Made by a program: the position numbers and the translations under genes. Of a DNA stretch of 64,000 nucleotides, positions 1 through 8,399 are shown in pieces. The stretch is from Saccharopolyspora rhizosphaerae (GTDB lineage: Bacteria; Actinomycetota; Actinomycetes; Mycobacteriales; Pseudonocardiaceae), in contig NZ_RSAA01000026.1 in the NCBI RefSeq assembly GCF_003931915.1, forward strand, positions 218,138 through 282,137, written 5' to 3'. The notes beneath the pieces were generated by a model. The model saw nothing but the letters and a program-made list of their open reading frames with translations, searched no databases and had not been told where the DNA came from. Within the stretch, counting starts at the first letter, position 1. Each line of letters opens with the position of its first letter.

Positions 1-372
1 GTCCGCTTCTTCACCGAGAACGACCTGCACGGCATGATCGGCTCCGCGCACGACGCGCTGGCGGTGTTCGATCCCAAGAAGCACGCCTCGATCGCGGTGG
101 CCGAGACCATCAAGTGCAACGAGGCCTACGGCGCGGACATGCAGCGCACCCATGTTTTCGGGCTGAGTCTGCAGGCAACCAACCACTTCCGGGCCGGCGA
201 CGTTCAGGAAGGCCTGAAGGTCGGACGTCGCGCGCTGCAGTTCGGTGAGCGCGTGAAGTCCGCCCGTGTCGCCGACCGGCTCAAACCACTGGAGCTGGAA
301 GCGGGCAAGCACCGGGCGAACTCGGATTCCCGCGACCTCTTCGAGGAAGTCCGGCGGTTCCGCCAGGCGTGA
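1..372 (+). CDS. C-terminal part of a TPR-type transcriptional regulator (5' end outside window)
   Basis: The open frame enters from the left edge and ends at 370-372, giving 123 residues. The helical sequence, with repeated Ala/Leu positions (for example near HVFGLSLQATNHFRAGDVQE), resembles the TPR-like C-terminal half of the XRE-family regulators common in actinomycetes. No helix-turn-helix is visible because the N-terminus is missing. The next gene, an APH-like kinase, follows 51 bases later on the same strand, so the two may be co-transcribed. The assignment rests on the repeat character and on context only; any TPR protein would look similar. Confidence 0.6.
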   Translation, partial: VRFFTENDLHGMIGSAHDALAVFDPKKHASIAVAETIKCNEAYGADMQRTHVFGLSLQATNHFRAGDVQEGLKVGRRALQFGERVKSARVADRLKPLELEAGKHRANSDSRDLFEEVRRFRQA

Positions 373-423
373 GGCGACCCGTTCCCGGGTGGCCCGCTGG
401 CGGCGTACGTCGGTGCGAGAACA

Positions 424-1338
424 ATGAGCATGAAGACATACCAGGTTCACCAGGGTCAGTGCGTCCCGCCGGAACTGGAACTGGCGCTGACCGAGATCTG
501 CGAGACCGTCGGCCTGAACCCGCGTGGTGCTCGGCTGATCAGGTTCATCAACAACGGCGTTTTCCTGCTTCGGGACGAACCCGTGATCGTCCGGCTGGTG
601 CTGTCCCCGTCCTTCGCGCACCGGGCACGCACCGCGGTCGAGGCCGCCCACTGGCTGGCGATGCACGGGGTGCCCGCGGTCCGGCTGCTCCCGGGTGTGG
701 AGCAACCGGTCCGGTCCGGCTCGCACTGCGCGACGCTGTGGCAGTTCGTGCCGGAGGAAGGCCGCGTTCCGGGCAGCGCTGACCTGGGCAATCTGCTGCG
801 GCAGATGCACTCCCAGCCCTTGGCCGAGGAGACCTTCAAGCCCTGGAAGCCGATGGCCGACATCCGGCGTCGGCTCAGCGATGCGGTGGACATCGACCCG
901 GAGGACCACCGGTTCCTCCAGGAGCGGTGCGACTACCTCGAGGAACAGCTGGCCGAGCTGGAGTTCCCGCTGCCGCGCGCGGTCATCCACGCCGACGCCC
1001 ACCTGGGCAACGTGATCGGTGGCCCGGACGGCCCGCTGCTGTGCGACCTGGACTCGCTGTGCATCGGGCAGCCCGAGTGGGACCTCACGCCGATCGCGGT
1101 GGGCAGCCTGCGGATGGGTCATCCCGCGGAGTGGCACCGGGAGCTGGCCGAGGCCTACGGGTTCGACATCACCTCGTGGGAGGGCTTCCCCGTGCTCCGC
1201 GAGCTGCGCGAACTCAAGATCACCACCGGCGTGCTGCCGATCCTGCGCACCAACCCGAGCGTGCGCGAGCAGCTCAGCTGGCGGCTCCGCACGATCCGCG
1301 AAGGTGACCTCGACACCCAGTGGGCCCCGTACAGCTGA
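424..1338 (+). CDS. APH-family phosphotransferase (aminoglycoside/choline kinase fold)
   Basis: This 304-residue protein has the small-molecule kinase signature. HADAHLGN (residues 189-196) supplies the Brenner motif His189, Asp191 and Asn196, and CDLD (207-210) supplies the metal-binding Asp. An N-terminal nucleotide-binding lobe includes FINNGVFLL (about 41-49). Family members phosphorylate hydroxyls of aminoglycosides, macrolides, choline or homoserine; the substrate cannot be read from sequence. Pairing with a TPR-type regulator is common in actinomycetes and does not by itself indicate resistance. ATG at 424 is the first plausible start; a second ATG lies at 430. Confidence 0.85.
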   Translation: MSMKTYQVHQGQCVPPELELALTEICETVGLNPRGARLIRFINNGVFLLRDEPVIVRLVLSPSFAHRARTAVEAAHWLAMHGVPAVRLLPGVEQPVRSGSHCATLWQFVPEEGRVPGSADLGNLLRQMHSQPLAEETFKPWKPMADIRRRLSDAVDIDPEDHRFLQERCDYLEEQLAELEFPLPRAVIHADAHLGNVIGGPDGPLLCDLDSLCIGQPEWDLTPIAVGSLRMGHPAEWHRELAEAYGFDITSWEGFPVLRELRELKITTGVLPILRTNPSVREQLSWRLRTIREGDLDTQWAPYS

Positions 1339-1550
1339 GCGGACCCGGCGAGCCTCCCGTACTCCGGTGAGGTCGCTGGGAGTGGTCGTCCGCTGGCACG
1401 TCCGCATGAGACCTGATGCGTCCGATCGGGCGATGTTGGGCTTTCTGCGGTGTCTTCCTGCTCGGTTTCGGTCACACGGTTCGACCTGAAGGGGTAAACC
1501 ATACGAGCGAACTGGTGCATCGAGTCGGTGCTAACGCGGATGGGCTGTCG

Positions 1551-1859
1551 ATGAGGATCGCTGAGTTCCGGCCGGGAGAGCACTCCCGGCGCTCGCGCCG
1601 AGCCCGCGCGCTCGCCAGCGCGCAGGTGCTGGACGAGATCGTGGACGGCCACCTCGAATCGATGCGGCAGTTGCCGCCCGAGTTCCGCGAGCCGTACGCC
1701 GAGCACCTCGCCGAACTGGTGGGGGTGGCCCAGGCGTACCGGCACTACGCGGCGGGGTGGATCTCGCGCCGGGAGCTCCACCGGCGTGCCCGCGCCGCGC
1801 TGCGGCGGATGGACGAGCCGAACGGGCCCGCTCCGGTGCAACTCGTCGACGGTGAATGA
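1551..1859 (+). CDS. small conserved-looking hypothetical protein
   Basis: I do not recognise this protein. From ATG 1551 it has 102 residues. It is Arg/Glu-rich and predicted mostly helical, without membrane segments or Cys motifs. The stretch around LPPEFREPYAEHLAELVG looks like a genuine folded helix pair, and the composition is protein-like. The frame is open further upstream (GTG 1515, ATG 1416), so the start is uncertain. No convincing ribosome site decides between them; GAAGGGG lies at about 1488-1494. It stands alone between the APH-like kinase and the HAD fusion gene. Confidence 0.45.
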   Translation: MRIAEFRPGEHSRRSRRARALASAQVLDEIVDGHLESMRQLPPEFREPYAEHLAELVGVAQAYRHYAAGWISRRELHRRARAALRRMDEPNGPAPVQLVDGE

Positions 1860-2059
1860 CCGCTCGCAGACTCGCGCGTTCTCGTCTCCCCGGGCCGAGC
1901 TCCGTCCCGTCCCCGAACCGAATTCACGGGCGCTGACCTGCTGGTTCGCCGATCGGTCCGGTTCGGTTTCGGTCGGGCCGAATTCTCGCGCCTCCTCGCG
2001 CAGCCGCCATCCGCTCACGTGGAAGGCCTGATGAGCGCTGCGAACGACAAGGAGACGCG

Positions 2060-4477
2060 GTGTACGCAACCGGCACGCTGCCGGCAAGCGCGCGGGAGAC
2101 CCTCGCGCGCGATCCCCTTCTCGCGAAGTACTGCCTGGTCGGAACCGCTGCCCGCGACACGGTCCCGCTGTCGGCCCCGCCGGACTCCTCCGAGCGCGAC
2201 CTGGTCGAGCGGCTCGTGCGGCCGGTGGTCATCACCGCCCGCGGACTCCTGGCGGCGGGTCAGGTCCCGGTCGGAGAGCTCCGCCTGCACCGCCCGAGCG
2301 GTCGGGTCGTGGTGCCGGTGCTCGCCGTCGCCGAACCGGACCGGGTGGCCACGACGATCACCCGGTTGCACGATCGGCTCACCGCGATCACCCCGGCCGC
2401 GGCGGACGTCGTGGCCCAGGAGCTGCGGTTCTGCTCGGCGGGGTTGGTGTCGGTGCTGGCCGGCGACCACCCCTGGAGCCGGTGGGCGCACCACGTCCCG
2501 TCCACTCAGGACGAGCTGCTGCAGCGGGTGCTGCGGCTGGTCAAGGACCGGGCCGCCGCGCACCGCCGGGACCCCGCGACCCCGCGACCGCTGGTCGCTC
2601 TCGACCTGGACTTCTGCGCCTTCCACCCGCGCACGCGCGTGCGGGAGGCGCTGGTGGCGATCGGCGTCACCGGTGACCTGCCGGTGCTGCCGGGGTTGCA
2701 CGAGCGGGGCTGGCGCCCGTTCCTCGAGCGCGCCGGTCTCCCGGACGACCTGCGGCACGCGGACTTCCGGCGGGCGATCTCGTGGGGCCGGGAGGCCTTG
2801 CTGACCGACGAGCTCGCGCCCGGCGTGCGCCGGTTCGCCGGTGACGTCGAGCAGGCCGGCGGGCGCGTGGTGCTGCTGACCGGCCGTCGTCACCGGATGC
2901 GCGCCGCCACCGAGGAAGCCCTGACCCGCTGCGGTCTCGGACACCTCCCGCTGCGCACGGCCGCCGAGGGTGCGGACGTCGGGGAGCACAAGGTCGCCGC
3001 GCTGCGCGGCATGACCGGGTGGGAACCGGTGGCCGCCTTCGACGACGCGGAGGCCAACCGGACCGCCTTGGCCGACGCGTTCCCCCAGGCCGTGGTGGTC
3101 CCGGTCGTCGCGCCCGGGTTCACCGGGGTGGATGAGGACGACGCCATCGGCACCTTCGAGACGGTGCCGCGGCCGGTGCCGCTCGGGCGCGGGCACCTCG
3201 CTCGACCGAGCCTGTCGCACGCGACCTCGATCGCCCAGCTGCAGCTCGGCGAGATGAGCGCCCGTCCGGCGTGGTGGGACCGGGGTGTCGTGCTCACCGA
3301 GGAGGAGCAGGCCGAGATCGTGGTCGCGCTGTGCCGGAGCGCGGTGGAGACCGGGATCCGGCTCGGCGACCGGGTGGCCGCCATCGAGGTGGGCACTGCC
3401 AGGGCGGTCTGGCAGGTCATGCAGGCGAAGCTGTTCGGAGCCTCCCGGAGCGCCTACCCGCTCGAGCAGGCCGAGGCGGACCTCTCCCGCGCGCTCGCCG
3501 CCGGTGAGCCGGCCGAGTTCGTGCTGCTCGGCCCGCCGACGAAGCAGGACGGTTCGCAGCTCAAGGCGCTCGGTGGTCTGCCGGACCTGGCCGAGGTCGC
3601 GATGTTGGCGCGCGTGCTGCAGCTCGACGCCGCGGTGCGACGAGTGCACCCGCCGGGGATCCGGGTGACCGCGCTGGCGGACCCGACCCACTTCCGCTTC
3701 CGCGACGCCCGGCGCTACCGCGGTTACCAGCGGGAGTTCCGGCGGATGCTGGAGCGGACCGGCGCGGACCGGGTGGTGGAGTTGCGCGGCGTCGACGAGG
3801 TCGCGGCCGAGTTCGGCTGCGGTGACGCCCAGCAGCGCGCCGCCCTGCTGGTCCGCCACCGCGAGCGCTACGAGTCGGCGCTGGCCGAGCTGGACGTCCG
3901 GTCCGATCCGCGCGGAGCGCTGGCCGCGGCCGACGAGCTCGACCCGGGGTGTTCCGGTCAGCCGCGCTTCGCGGAGATGTTCCGCTCGATCGTCCACGCG
4001 GTCGACCTCCCGCACTCCGGCGCCGATCCGCTGGAGTTCGCCCGCCGCGTCTACACCGAGCCGTTCGGCCTGGCCGATCCCGAGCTGGGGGACACCCGGC
4101 GGGAGCTGCTGGCGCTGGCCTGGGACGAGACGATCACCTACCTGGCGAACAAGCACGTCGACGCCGAACTCGACTACGCCGCCCTGTGGCGCCACGACCG
4201 GGTGCGGACAAGCCTGTCGCTGCGCCCGGAGCCGGGACGGTTCCGCTTCCTGCCGCTGGGCGGGTCCGCGGTCATGCCCTGGCAGGGGACCGCGGCGCTG
4301 GGCAGCGGCAACGAGGTGTCGACGGACTTCGCGATCTCGCTCGTCGACCAGTGCTACCTGCCGGTGTGGACGCCGGACCGGCAGTCGCAGCCGTGGTTGG
4401 CGGTCCCGCCGGACCTGGTGCGGGACGGTGCCCTCGACCCGTCGGTGCGGACCGGGATCCACCTCCGCACGAAGTGA
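2060..4477 (+). CDS. HAD-like domain fused to a Dit1/PvcA (isonitrile synthase)-like domain
   Basis: This 805-residue soluble protein starts at GTG 2060, with AAGGAGA ending five bases before it. Residues 1-170 form an unrecognised helical/beta region. Residues 178-350 look like a HAD hydrolase: LDLDF (Asp182, Asp184) as motif I, LLTGR (272-276) as motif II, Lys311 as motif III and FDD (327-329) as motif IV. Residues 390-805 match the pattern of the Dit1/PvcA/IsnA family, which makes isonitriles from amino acids (Tyr, Trp): FVLLGPPTK with Lys495, then GGLPDLAEV (505-513), PPGIRV (531-536), RTSLSLRP (716-723) and MPWQGT (739-744). These mirror the family's PAFP-K-SPN, LPD-AE, YPPGA, LSIHP and TPWH segments. 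No Fe/2OG oxygenase (PvcB/IsnB type) is adjacent. The alternative is a divergent Dit1-fold enzyme with other chemistry. The HAD call is firm; the Dit1 call is from remembered motifs. Confidence 0.65.
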   Translation: MYATGTLPASARETLARDPLLAKYCLVGTAARDTVPLSAPPDSSERDLVERLVRPVVITARGLLAAGQVPVGELRLHRPSGRVVVPVLAVAEPDRVATTITRLHDRLTAITPAAADVVAQELRFCSAGLVSVLAGDHPWSRWAHHVPSTQDELLQRVLRLVKDRAAAHRRDPATPRPLVALDLDFCAFHPRTRVREALVAIGVTGDLPVLPGLHERGWRPFLERAGLPDDLRHADFRRAISWGREALLTDELAPGVRRFAGDVEQAGGRVVLLTGRRHRMRAATEEALTRCGLGHLPLRTAAEGADVGEHKVAALRGMTGWEPVAAFDDAEANRTALADAFPQAVVVPVVAPGFTGVDEDDAIGTFETVPRPVPLGRGHLARPSLSHATSIAQLQLGEMSARPAWWDRGVVLTEEEQAEIVVALCRSAVETGIRLGDRVAAIEVGTARAVWQVMQAKLFGASRSAYPLEQAEADLSRALAAGEPAEFVLLGPPTKQDGSQLKALGGLPDLAEVAMLARVLQLDAAVRRVHPPGIRVTALADPTHFRFRDARRYRGYQREFRRMLERTGADRVVELRGVDEVAAEFGCGDAQQRAALLVRHRERYESALAELDVRSDPRGALAAADELDPGCSGQPRFAEMFRSIVHAVDLPHSGADPLEFARRVYTEPFGLADPELGDTRRELLALAWDETITYLANKHVDAELDYAALWRHDRVRTSLSLRPEPGRFRFLPLGGSAVMPWQGTAALGSGNEVSTDFAISLVDQCYLPVWTPDRQSQPWLAVPPDLVRDGALDPSVRTGIHLRTK

Positions 4478-4518
4478 GCGGGTGGGTGTCCGGACACGGG
4501 GTCCGGACACCCACCCGC
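4478..4518. terminator. bidirectional hairpin terminator between convergent genes
   Basis: A perfect 18-bp inverted repeat (arms 4478-4495 and 4501-4518) with a 5-nt loop lies between the stop of the HAD/Dit1-like gene on the plus strand and the stop of copC on the minus strand. There is no U-tract, as is usual in high-GC actinomycetes. Confidence 0.8.
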
Positions 4519-4524
4519 GGTGGA

Positions 4525-5067
4525 TCAGCTCTTCGGCTTGCCGAGGCGCAGGGCCAGGACGAGCCCGAGGACCACGACCAGCACGGCACCGGCGATCCAC
4601 GGCCAGATCGGCATCCCGCCGGAACCGGACTCCGCCTGGTCAGCGGGCTGACCGGAGTCCTGTCCGCCCTGCGGTCCGGGTGCCGGGGTGCCCGCGCCGG
4701 GGGCGGTCAGGGTGAAGGTGACCTTGCCCGGGACGGGGTGGCCGTCGCTGGACAGGACCCGGTAGCCCACGGTGTAGGTGCCGGCCGGCCCGAGCTCGCG
4801 GACCGGGGCGACGACCGAGTTGCCCTCGACCCGCGCCGGGCCGTCCGCCCAGTACGAGCCGTCCGGACCGACCACGTTGACGGTGTTGTAGGACTCGCCC
4901 GCGCGGACCGGCTGGTCGAAGGTCAACCGCACCTCGCGAGGTCCCGCCGAGAGCTGCGCGCCCTCCGCCGGGTCGCTGCCGACCAGCACGTTGTGCGCGA
5001 GCGCCGGAGCGGCACCGCCCACCAGCGCGGCCAGGGCGAGGGCTCCGACGGTCAGCAGCCGCCTCAT
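4525..5067 (-). CDS. copC: CopC-domain copper-binding protein, membrane-anchored
   Basis: This 180-residue protein has a signal peptide (residues 1-24, ending ALA) followed directly by His25. That places the CopC N-terminal Cu-binding histidine right after cleavage (HNVLVGSDPAEG). The beta-sandwich includes the conserved SSDGHPV segment (about 104-110), holding the second Cu-ligand His. A Pro/Gly/Gln linker leads to one C-terminal membrane helix (about 152-172). CopC proteins bind Cu(II) outside the membrane; the C-terminal anchor is the usual Gram-positive form. Its ATG overlaps the stop of the upstream ycnI-like gene, so translation is probably coupled. No CopD domain is present. Confidence 0.9.
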   Translation of the reverse strand: MRRLLTVGALALAALVGGAAPALAHNVLVGSDPAEGAQLSAGPREVRLTFDQPVRAGESYNTVNVVGPDGSYWADGPARVEGNSVVAPVRELGPAGTYTVGYRVLSSDGHPVPGKVTFTLTAPGAGTPAPGPQGGQDSGQPADQAESGSGGMPIWPWIAGAVLVVVLGLVLALRLGKPKS

Positions 5068-5804
5068 GACGCGTCCCCGCCGGAACGACGGCCGCGGACC
5101 AGGGCACCGGCACCGACGCCGACGCCCAGCGCGCCGACGAGCAGTCCGGCTCCACCGAGGTAGCGGGCCGTGTCGTCCGACGACCCGTGCTGACCGGCGG
5201 CCTGGTGCTCGCCCTGCTCGGGCGCGGGCGCGCCACCGCCGTGGCTGTGCCCACCGCCCTCGGCGGCGACCAGCTGAACCACCGGAGCCGGGTGCTCCGG
5301 TTCCTCACCGCCGGGCGCCGGCGGCTGGTTCCACTCCACGACCTTGCCGTTGTCGTAGGTCTGGGTGGTGGGCAGGACCAGCTGGTCGGTGTTCTCCGGC
5401 AGGGTGCCGAGCGTCGCCTCGAACTCGTGGAACTCGTTCGGGCCGATCCGGGTGCCGGGCTGGGCGGTCCAGGTGATGCTGCGGACCGCCTCGGTGACCT
5501 GCGCACCCTCGACCTCGACCGGCGCGATCGGCCCCTTCTCGACCTGCGCGGTCCAGCCGGGGATCGGCTTGGTGCGCACCGAGCTCAGCGGGTACTGCTC
5601 CGGCAGCGTCACCTTGACCTGCACGGTCCCGGCGGCGGGGTCTTCGTTGGGCACGCGGAACGCGATCTTCGCGTGCCCGCCCTTCTCGGCCTGCTCGGGC
5701 TGTGCGCTCACGTGCGCCATGGCGGGCGCGGCACCCAGGGCGAGGGCGAGACCGCTCACCGCGATCACGTTCGCCGATCGCGCGAGGAATCGATTTGTCG
5801 ACAT
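5064..5804 (-). CDS. ycnI: YcnI-family (DUF1775) copper-associated exported protein
   Basis: This 246-residue protein has a signal peptide (1-30, ending AMA) followed by His31, which in YcnI is the N-terminal Cu(II) ligand. The DUF1775 domain follows (about 31-170), with a conserved Trp in PGWTAQ and a second in SITWTA. A His/Gly-rich linker (GGGHSHGGG) leads to a C-terminal membrane helix (about 213-233). AGGAGA lies about ten bases before ATG 5804. It overlaps copC by four bases and follows the membrane protein at 5838-6470 by 33 bases, so the three genes look like one operon for copper handling at the cell surface. Confidence 0.88.
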   Translation of the reverse strand: MSTNRFLARSANVIAVSGLALALGAAPAMAHVSAQPEQAEKGGHAKIAFRVPNEDPAAGTVQVKVTLPEQYPLSSVRTKPIPGWTAQVEKGPIAPVEVEGAQVTEAVRSITWTAQPGTRIGPNEFHEFEATLGTLPENTDQLVLPTTQTYDNGKVVEWNQPPAPGGEEPEHPAPVVQLVAAEGGGHSHGGGAPAPEQGEHQAAGQHGSSDDTARYLGGAGLLVGALGVGVGAGALVRGRRSGGDAS

Positions 5805-5837
5805 GTTCGCTTGAAATCTCCTAAGCCGGTGGACTGT

Positions 5838-6470
5838 TCACGCGCGCATAAGCGCGCTCCATCGGAATTGCAATGATCGACCGGTGATGGAAACCGGATC
5901 GTTGCTTTCTGGCGGAGATTTCGGGGGTCCGCGGCGGGCGTGAATCCGCTGGTAGATCAGTTGTGCAAGGGTCCGCGGAACCGGCGCAGGAATGCAGACG
6001 GTCGGCGGCGGGGTCACAACCGGTGACGGCACCGTCTTCCGGGGGACGATCGCCTGCAACAAGCGGGTGACCACGAACAGTACTTGCTCGGCATGGCTCA
6101 TGGCCAGCGCCGTCAGCACCGTGACGATCACGTGTCCGAGCGTCATCAGTGCAGGTGAGAGCGGGATCGCGGGCGCGTGCGCGTGCCCGGGACCGTGCGC
6201 GGAGATCGCGGTGAGCTCGAGGAAGAAGTGAAGTGCCAGCTGGCTGACCGCAAGTGCCCCTAGAATGCCCCACGACCCGCGCTTGCGGTCAGCGAGCGCC
6301 ACGCCGGCACCGGTCAGCAGGACGGTGATCACGACGGTGGGCCCCAGACCCGGGGTCGACCCGCCGGTGGCCGTGTGAGCGGCTACGGACAGTGACGCCG
6401 CTGTGCAGGCCACACCAGCACCGCGCAGGACGCGCAGAGCACCCTGTGTGGGGGATGGGCCAGCCTTCAC
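5838..6470 (-). CDS. His-containing multi-span membrane protein of the ycnI-copC operon
   Basis: I do not recognise this family. From GTG 6470 the protein has 210 residues with about four hydrophobic segments in residues 12-150, then a basic Pro-rich C-terminal tail of about 60 residues, probably cytoplasmic. A loop reading SAHGPGHAHAPA carries three His residues and could coordinate metal. It precedes ycnI and copC on the same strand, which suggests a role in copper traffic. The start was chosen because a TAGACT hexamer (6479-6484, minus strand) lies eight bases before GTG and no ribosome site is visible, as in leaderless mRNAs. Confidence 0.7.
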   Translation of the reverse strand: MKAGPSPTQGALRVLRGAGVACTAASLSVAAHTATGGSTPGLGPTVVITVLLTGAGVALADRKRGSWGILGALAVSQLALHFFLELTAISAHGPGHAHAPAIPLSPALMTLGHVIVTVLTALAMSHAEQVLFVVTRLLQAIVPRKTVPSPVVTPPPTVCIPAPVPRTLAQLIYQRIHARRGPPKSPPESNDPVSITGRSLQFRWSALMRA

Positions 6471-6478
6471 GGTGGGCC

Positions 6479-6484
6479 AGTCTA
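6479..6484 (-). promoter_or_regulatory. -10 hexamer TAGACT of a leaderless transcript
   Basis: TAGACT on the minus strand, eight bases before GTG 6470. It fits the actinobacterial TANNNT -10 rule. No ribosome site lies between, so transcription probably starts at or next to the start codon. Confidence 0.5.
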
Positions 6485-6561
6485 GGTGTCGGTTCGGCCA
6501 CGCTGACTGCAGGTGAGCTTGCCTTGTTAACCCGTTTGGGTCACGGTTTGTAGGTTGCCGA

Positions 6562-6581
6562 CGATTCGAACCCGCGAATCG
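6562..6581. promoter_or_regulatory. inverted repeat upstream of the betaine operon
   Basis: CGATTCG and CGAATCG arms with a 6-nt gap lie 87 bases before the BCCT start and 91 bases before the divergent membrane-protein start. The site could be an operator for either gene; no binding family is recognised. Confidence 0.35.
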
Positions 6582-6668
6582 CCTGAACAAGCGGTTCGAT
6601 TGGTTCCGCAAACGTCGTAACCGACGACGGAGAGGAGGGGGCGTCGCCGAAAGTCGGCGCCGATACCT

Positions 6669-8396
6669 GTGTCGACCGAAACTGAACAAAGAGGTGGAGC
6701 CGCCGGCGGCGGCCACACCACCGGAGGAGACGCCGAGTTCCTCGGCAAACCCAGAACCGATTGGGTCGTTTTCGGTGTCACTGCGATCATCATGTTCTTG
6801 GTGGTCGCGTGGGGCGCGTTGGCGACCGATTCCCTCAGCAACGCCTCTGCGGCGGCGCTGGACTGGTTGATCAAGAACACCGGCTGGGGCTTCGTGCTCG
6901 CGGCCACCGGGTTCGTCATCTTCGCCTTGTTCCTGGCCTTCAGCAAGTACGGCCGGATCCCGCTGGGCGGCGACGACGAGGGACCCGAGTTCCGCACGGT
7001 GTCCTGGATCGCCATGATGTTCAGCGCCGGTATGGGCATCGGCCTGATGTTCTACGGCGTGAGCGAGCCGCTGAGCCACTTCGTGTCCCCGCCTCCGGGC
7101 TCGGTGCCGGGCGAGAGCGAAGAGGCCGTCAAGACGGCCATGGCGACCTCGCTCTTCCACTGGACCCTCCACCCGTGGGCGATCTACGCGGTGGCGGGCA
7201 TGGCGATCGCCTACAGCAGCTTCCGGCGTGGCCGCAAGCAGACCATCTCGGGTGTCTTCACGCCGCTGATCGGCAAGAAGGCCGCCGAGGGCCCGCTCGG
7301 CAAGGTCATCGACATCCTCGCGCTGTTCGCGACGCTGTTCGGCTCGGCCGCTTCGCTGGGTCTCGGCGCGCTGCAGATCAAGTCCGGCATGCAGGCCGCC
7401 AACTGGCCGATGGGTGACGCCGGCACCAACGTGCTGGTCGGCATCATCGCCGTGCTGACGCTCTGCTTCATCCTCTCCGCGGTCTCGGGCGTGGAGAAGG
7501 GCATCCAGTGGCTGTCCAACATCAACATGGTGCTGGCGGCCATCCTGGCCCTGTTCGTGTTCATCCTCGGGCCGACGGTGTTCATCCTCGACCTGCTGCC
7601 CACCTCGGTCGGCTCGTACATGAGCGAGTTCGGCGAGATGGCGTCGCGGGCCGGTGCCACCGGCGGTGCGGAGATGCAGGACTGGCTGTCCAGCTGGACC
7701 GTCTTCTACTGGGCCTGGTGGATCTCCTGGACGCCCTTCGTGGGCATGTTCATCGCCCGGATCAGCCGGGGCCGCACGATCCGCCAGTTCATCGGTGGCG
7801 TGCTGCTGGTGCCCAGCGTCGTGAGCCTCGTGTGGTTCGCGATCTTCGGTGGTGCCGCGATCAACACGCAGCGGGAGGGCGTGAACGTCTACGGCGACGG
7901 CAGTGCGGAGGCGCAGACCTTCTCGCTGCTGGAGAACCTGCCGTTGGCGCTCGTCACCGCAGTGCTGGTGATGCTGCTGGTCGCGATCTTCTTCGTCTCC
8001 GGTGCCGACGCCGCGTCCATCGTGATGGGCACGTTGTCGCAGCGGGGCGCGATCGAGCCCAGCAAGTGGGTCGTCATCTTCTGGGGTGCGGCCACCGGTG
8101 CCGTCGCCGCGGTGATGCTGGTGATCGGCCAGGACAAGGCTCTGGAAGGCATCCAGAACCTCACCTTCATCGGTGCTCTGCCCTTCGCGATCGTGATGAT
8201 CTTCATGTGCGTGGCCATGACCAAGGACCTGCGCTCGGACGCCATCACGGTTCGCGATCAGAAGGGCGCCGAGGTCCTCGAGCAGGCGGTCATCGCCGGC
8301 ACCGAGGAGCACGCAGGTGAGTTCCAGCTGGTCACGACCCCTGCGGAGTCCTCGGACGAGGACTCCGGCTCGGCGGATGCCGGGAAGAAAGAGTAA
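6669..8396 (+). CDS. BCCT-family betaine/choline/carnitine transporter
   Basis: This 575-residue protein has about 12 membrane helices. BCCT hallmarks are present: the glycine-rich segment GMGIGLMFYGVSEPL, then WTLHPWAIYA, the Trp-rich WAWWISWTPFVGMFIARISR and FFVSGADAASIVM. BCCT carriers import glycine betaine, choline or ectoine with Na+ or H+. The C-terminal tail (from about 530) is short and acidic, unlike the long osmosensing tail of BetP. A four-gene OpuC-type ABC importer follows after four bases, so the role is probably osmoprotectant uptake. The AGGAGG-like sequence at 6633-6640 is about 30 bases before GTG 6669, too far for normal use. Confidence 0.92.
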   Translation: MSTETEQRGGAAGGGHTTGGDAEFLGKPRTDWVVFGVTAIIMFLVVAWGALATDSLSNASAAALDWLIKNTGWGFVLAATGFVIFALFLAFSKYGRIPLGGDDEGPEFRTVSWIAMMFSAGMGIGLMFYGVSEPLSHFVSPPPGSVPGESEEAVKTAMATSLFHWTLHPWAIYAVAGMAIAYSSFRRGRKQTISGVFTPLIGKKAAEGPLGKVIDILALFATLFGSAASLGLGALQIKSGMQAANWPMGDAGTNVLVGIIAVLTLCFILSAVSGVEKGIQWLSNINMVLAAILALFVFILGPTVFILDLLPTSVGSYMSEFGEMASRAGATGGAEMQDWLSSWTVFYWAWWISWTPFVGMFIARISRGRTIRQFIGGVLLVPSVVSLVWFAIFGGAAINTQREGVNVYGDGSAEAQTFSLLENLPLALVTAVLVMLLVAIFFVSGADAASIVMGTLSQRGAIEPSKWVVIFWGAATGAVAAVMLVIGQDKALEGIQNLTFIGALPFAIVMIFMCVAMTKDLRSDAITVRDQKGAEVLEQAVIAGTEEHAGEFQLVTTPAESSDEDSGSADAGKKE

Positions 8397-8399
8397 GAA

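Noticed and set aside
424..1338. Antibiotic-resistance gene
   Set aside because: The APH fold alone does not show resistance; many chromosomal homologues phosphorylate metabolites.
2015..4600. Long minus-strand open frame opposite the HAD/Dit1-like gene
   Set aside because: Its translation is Arg/Gly/His-rich with no domain, typical of the antisense of a high-GC gene; the plus-strand gene has motifs and a ribosome site.
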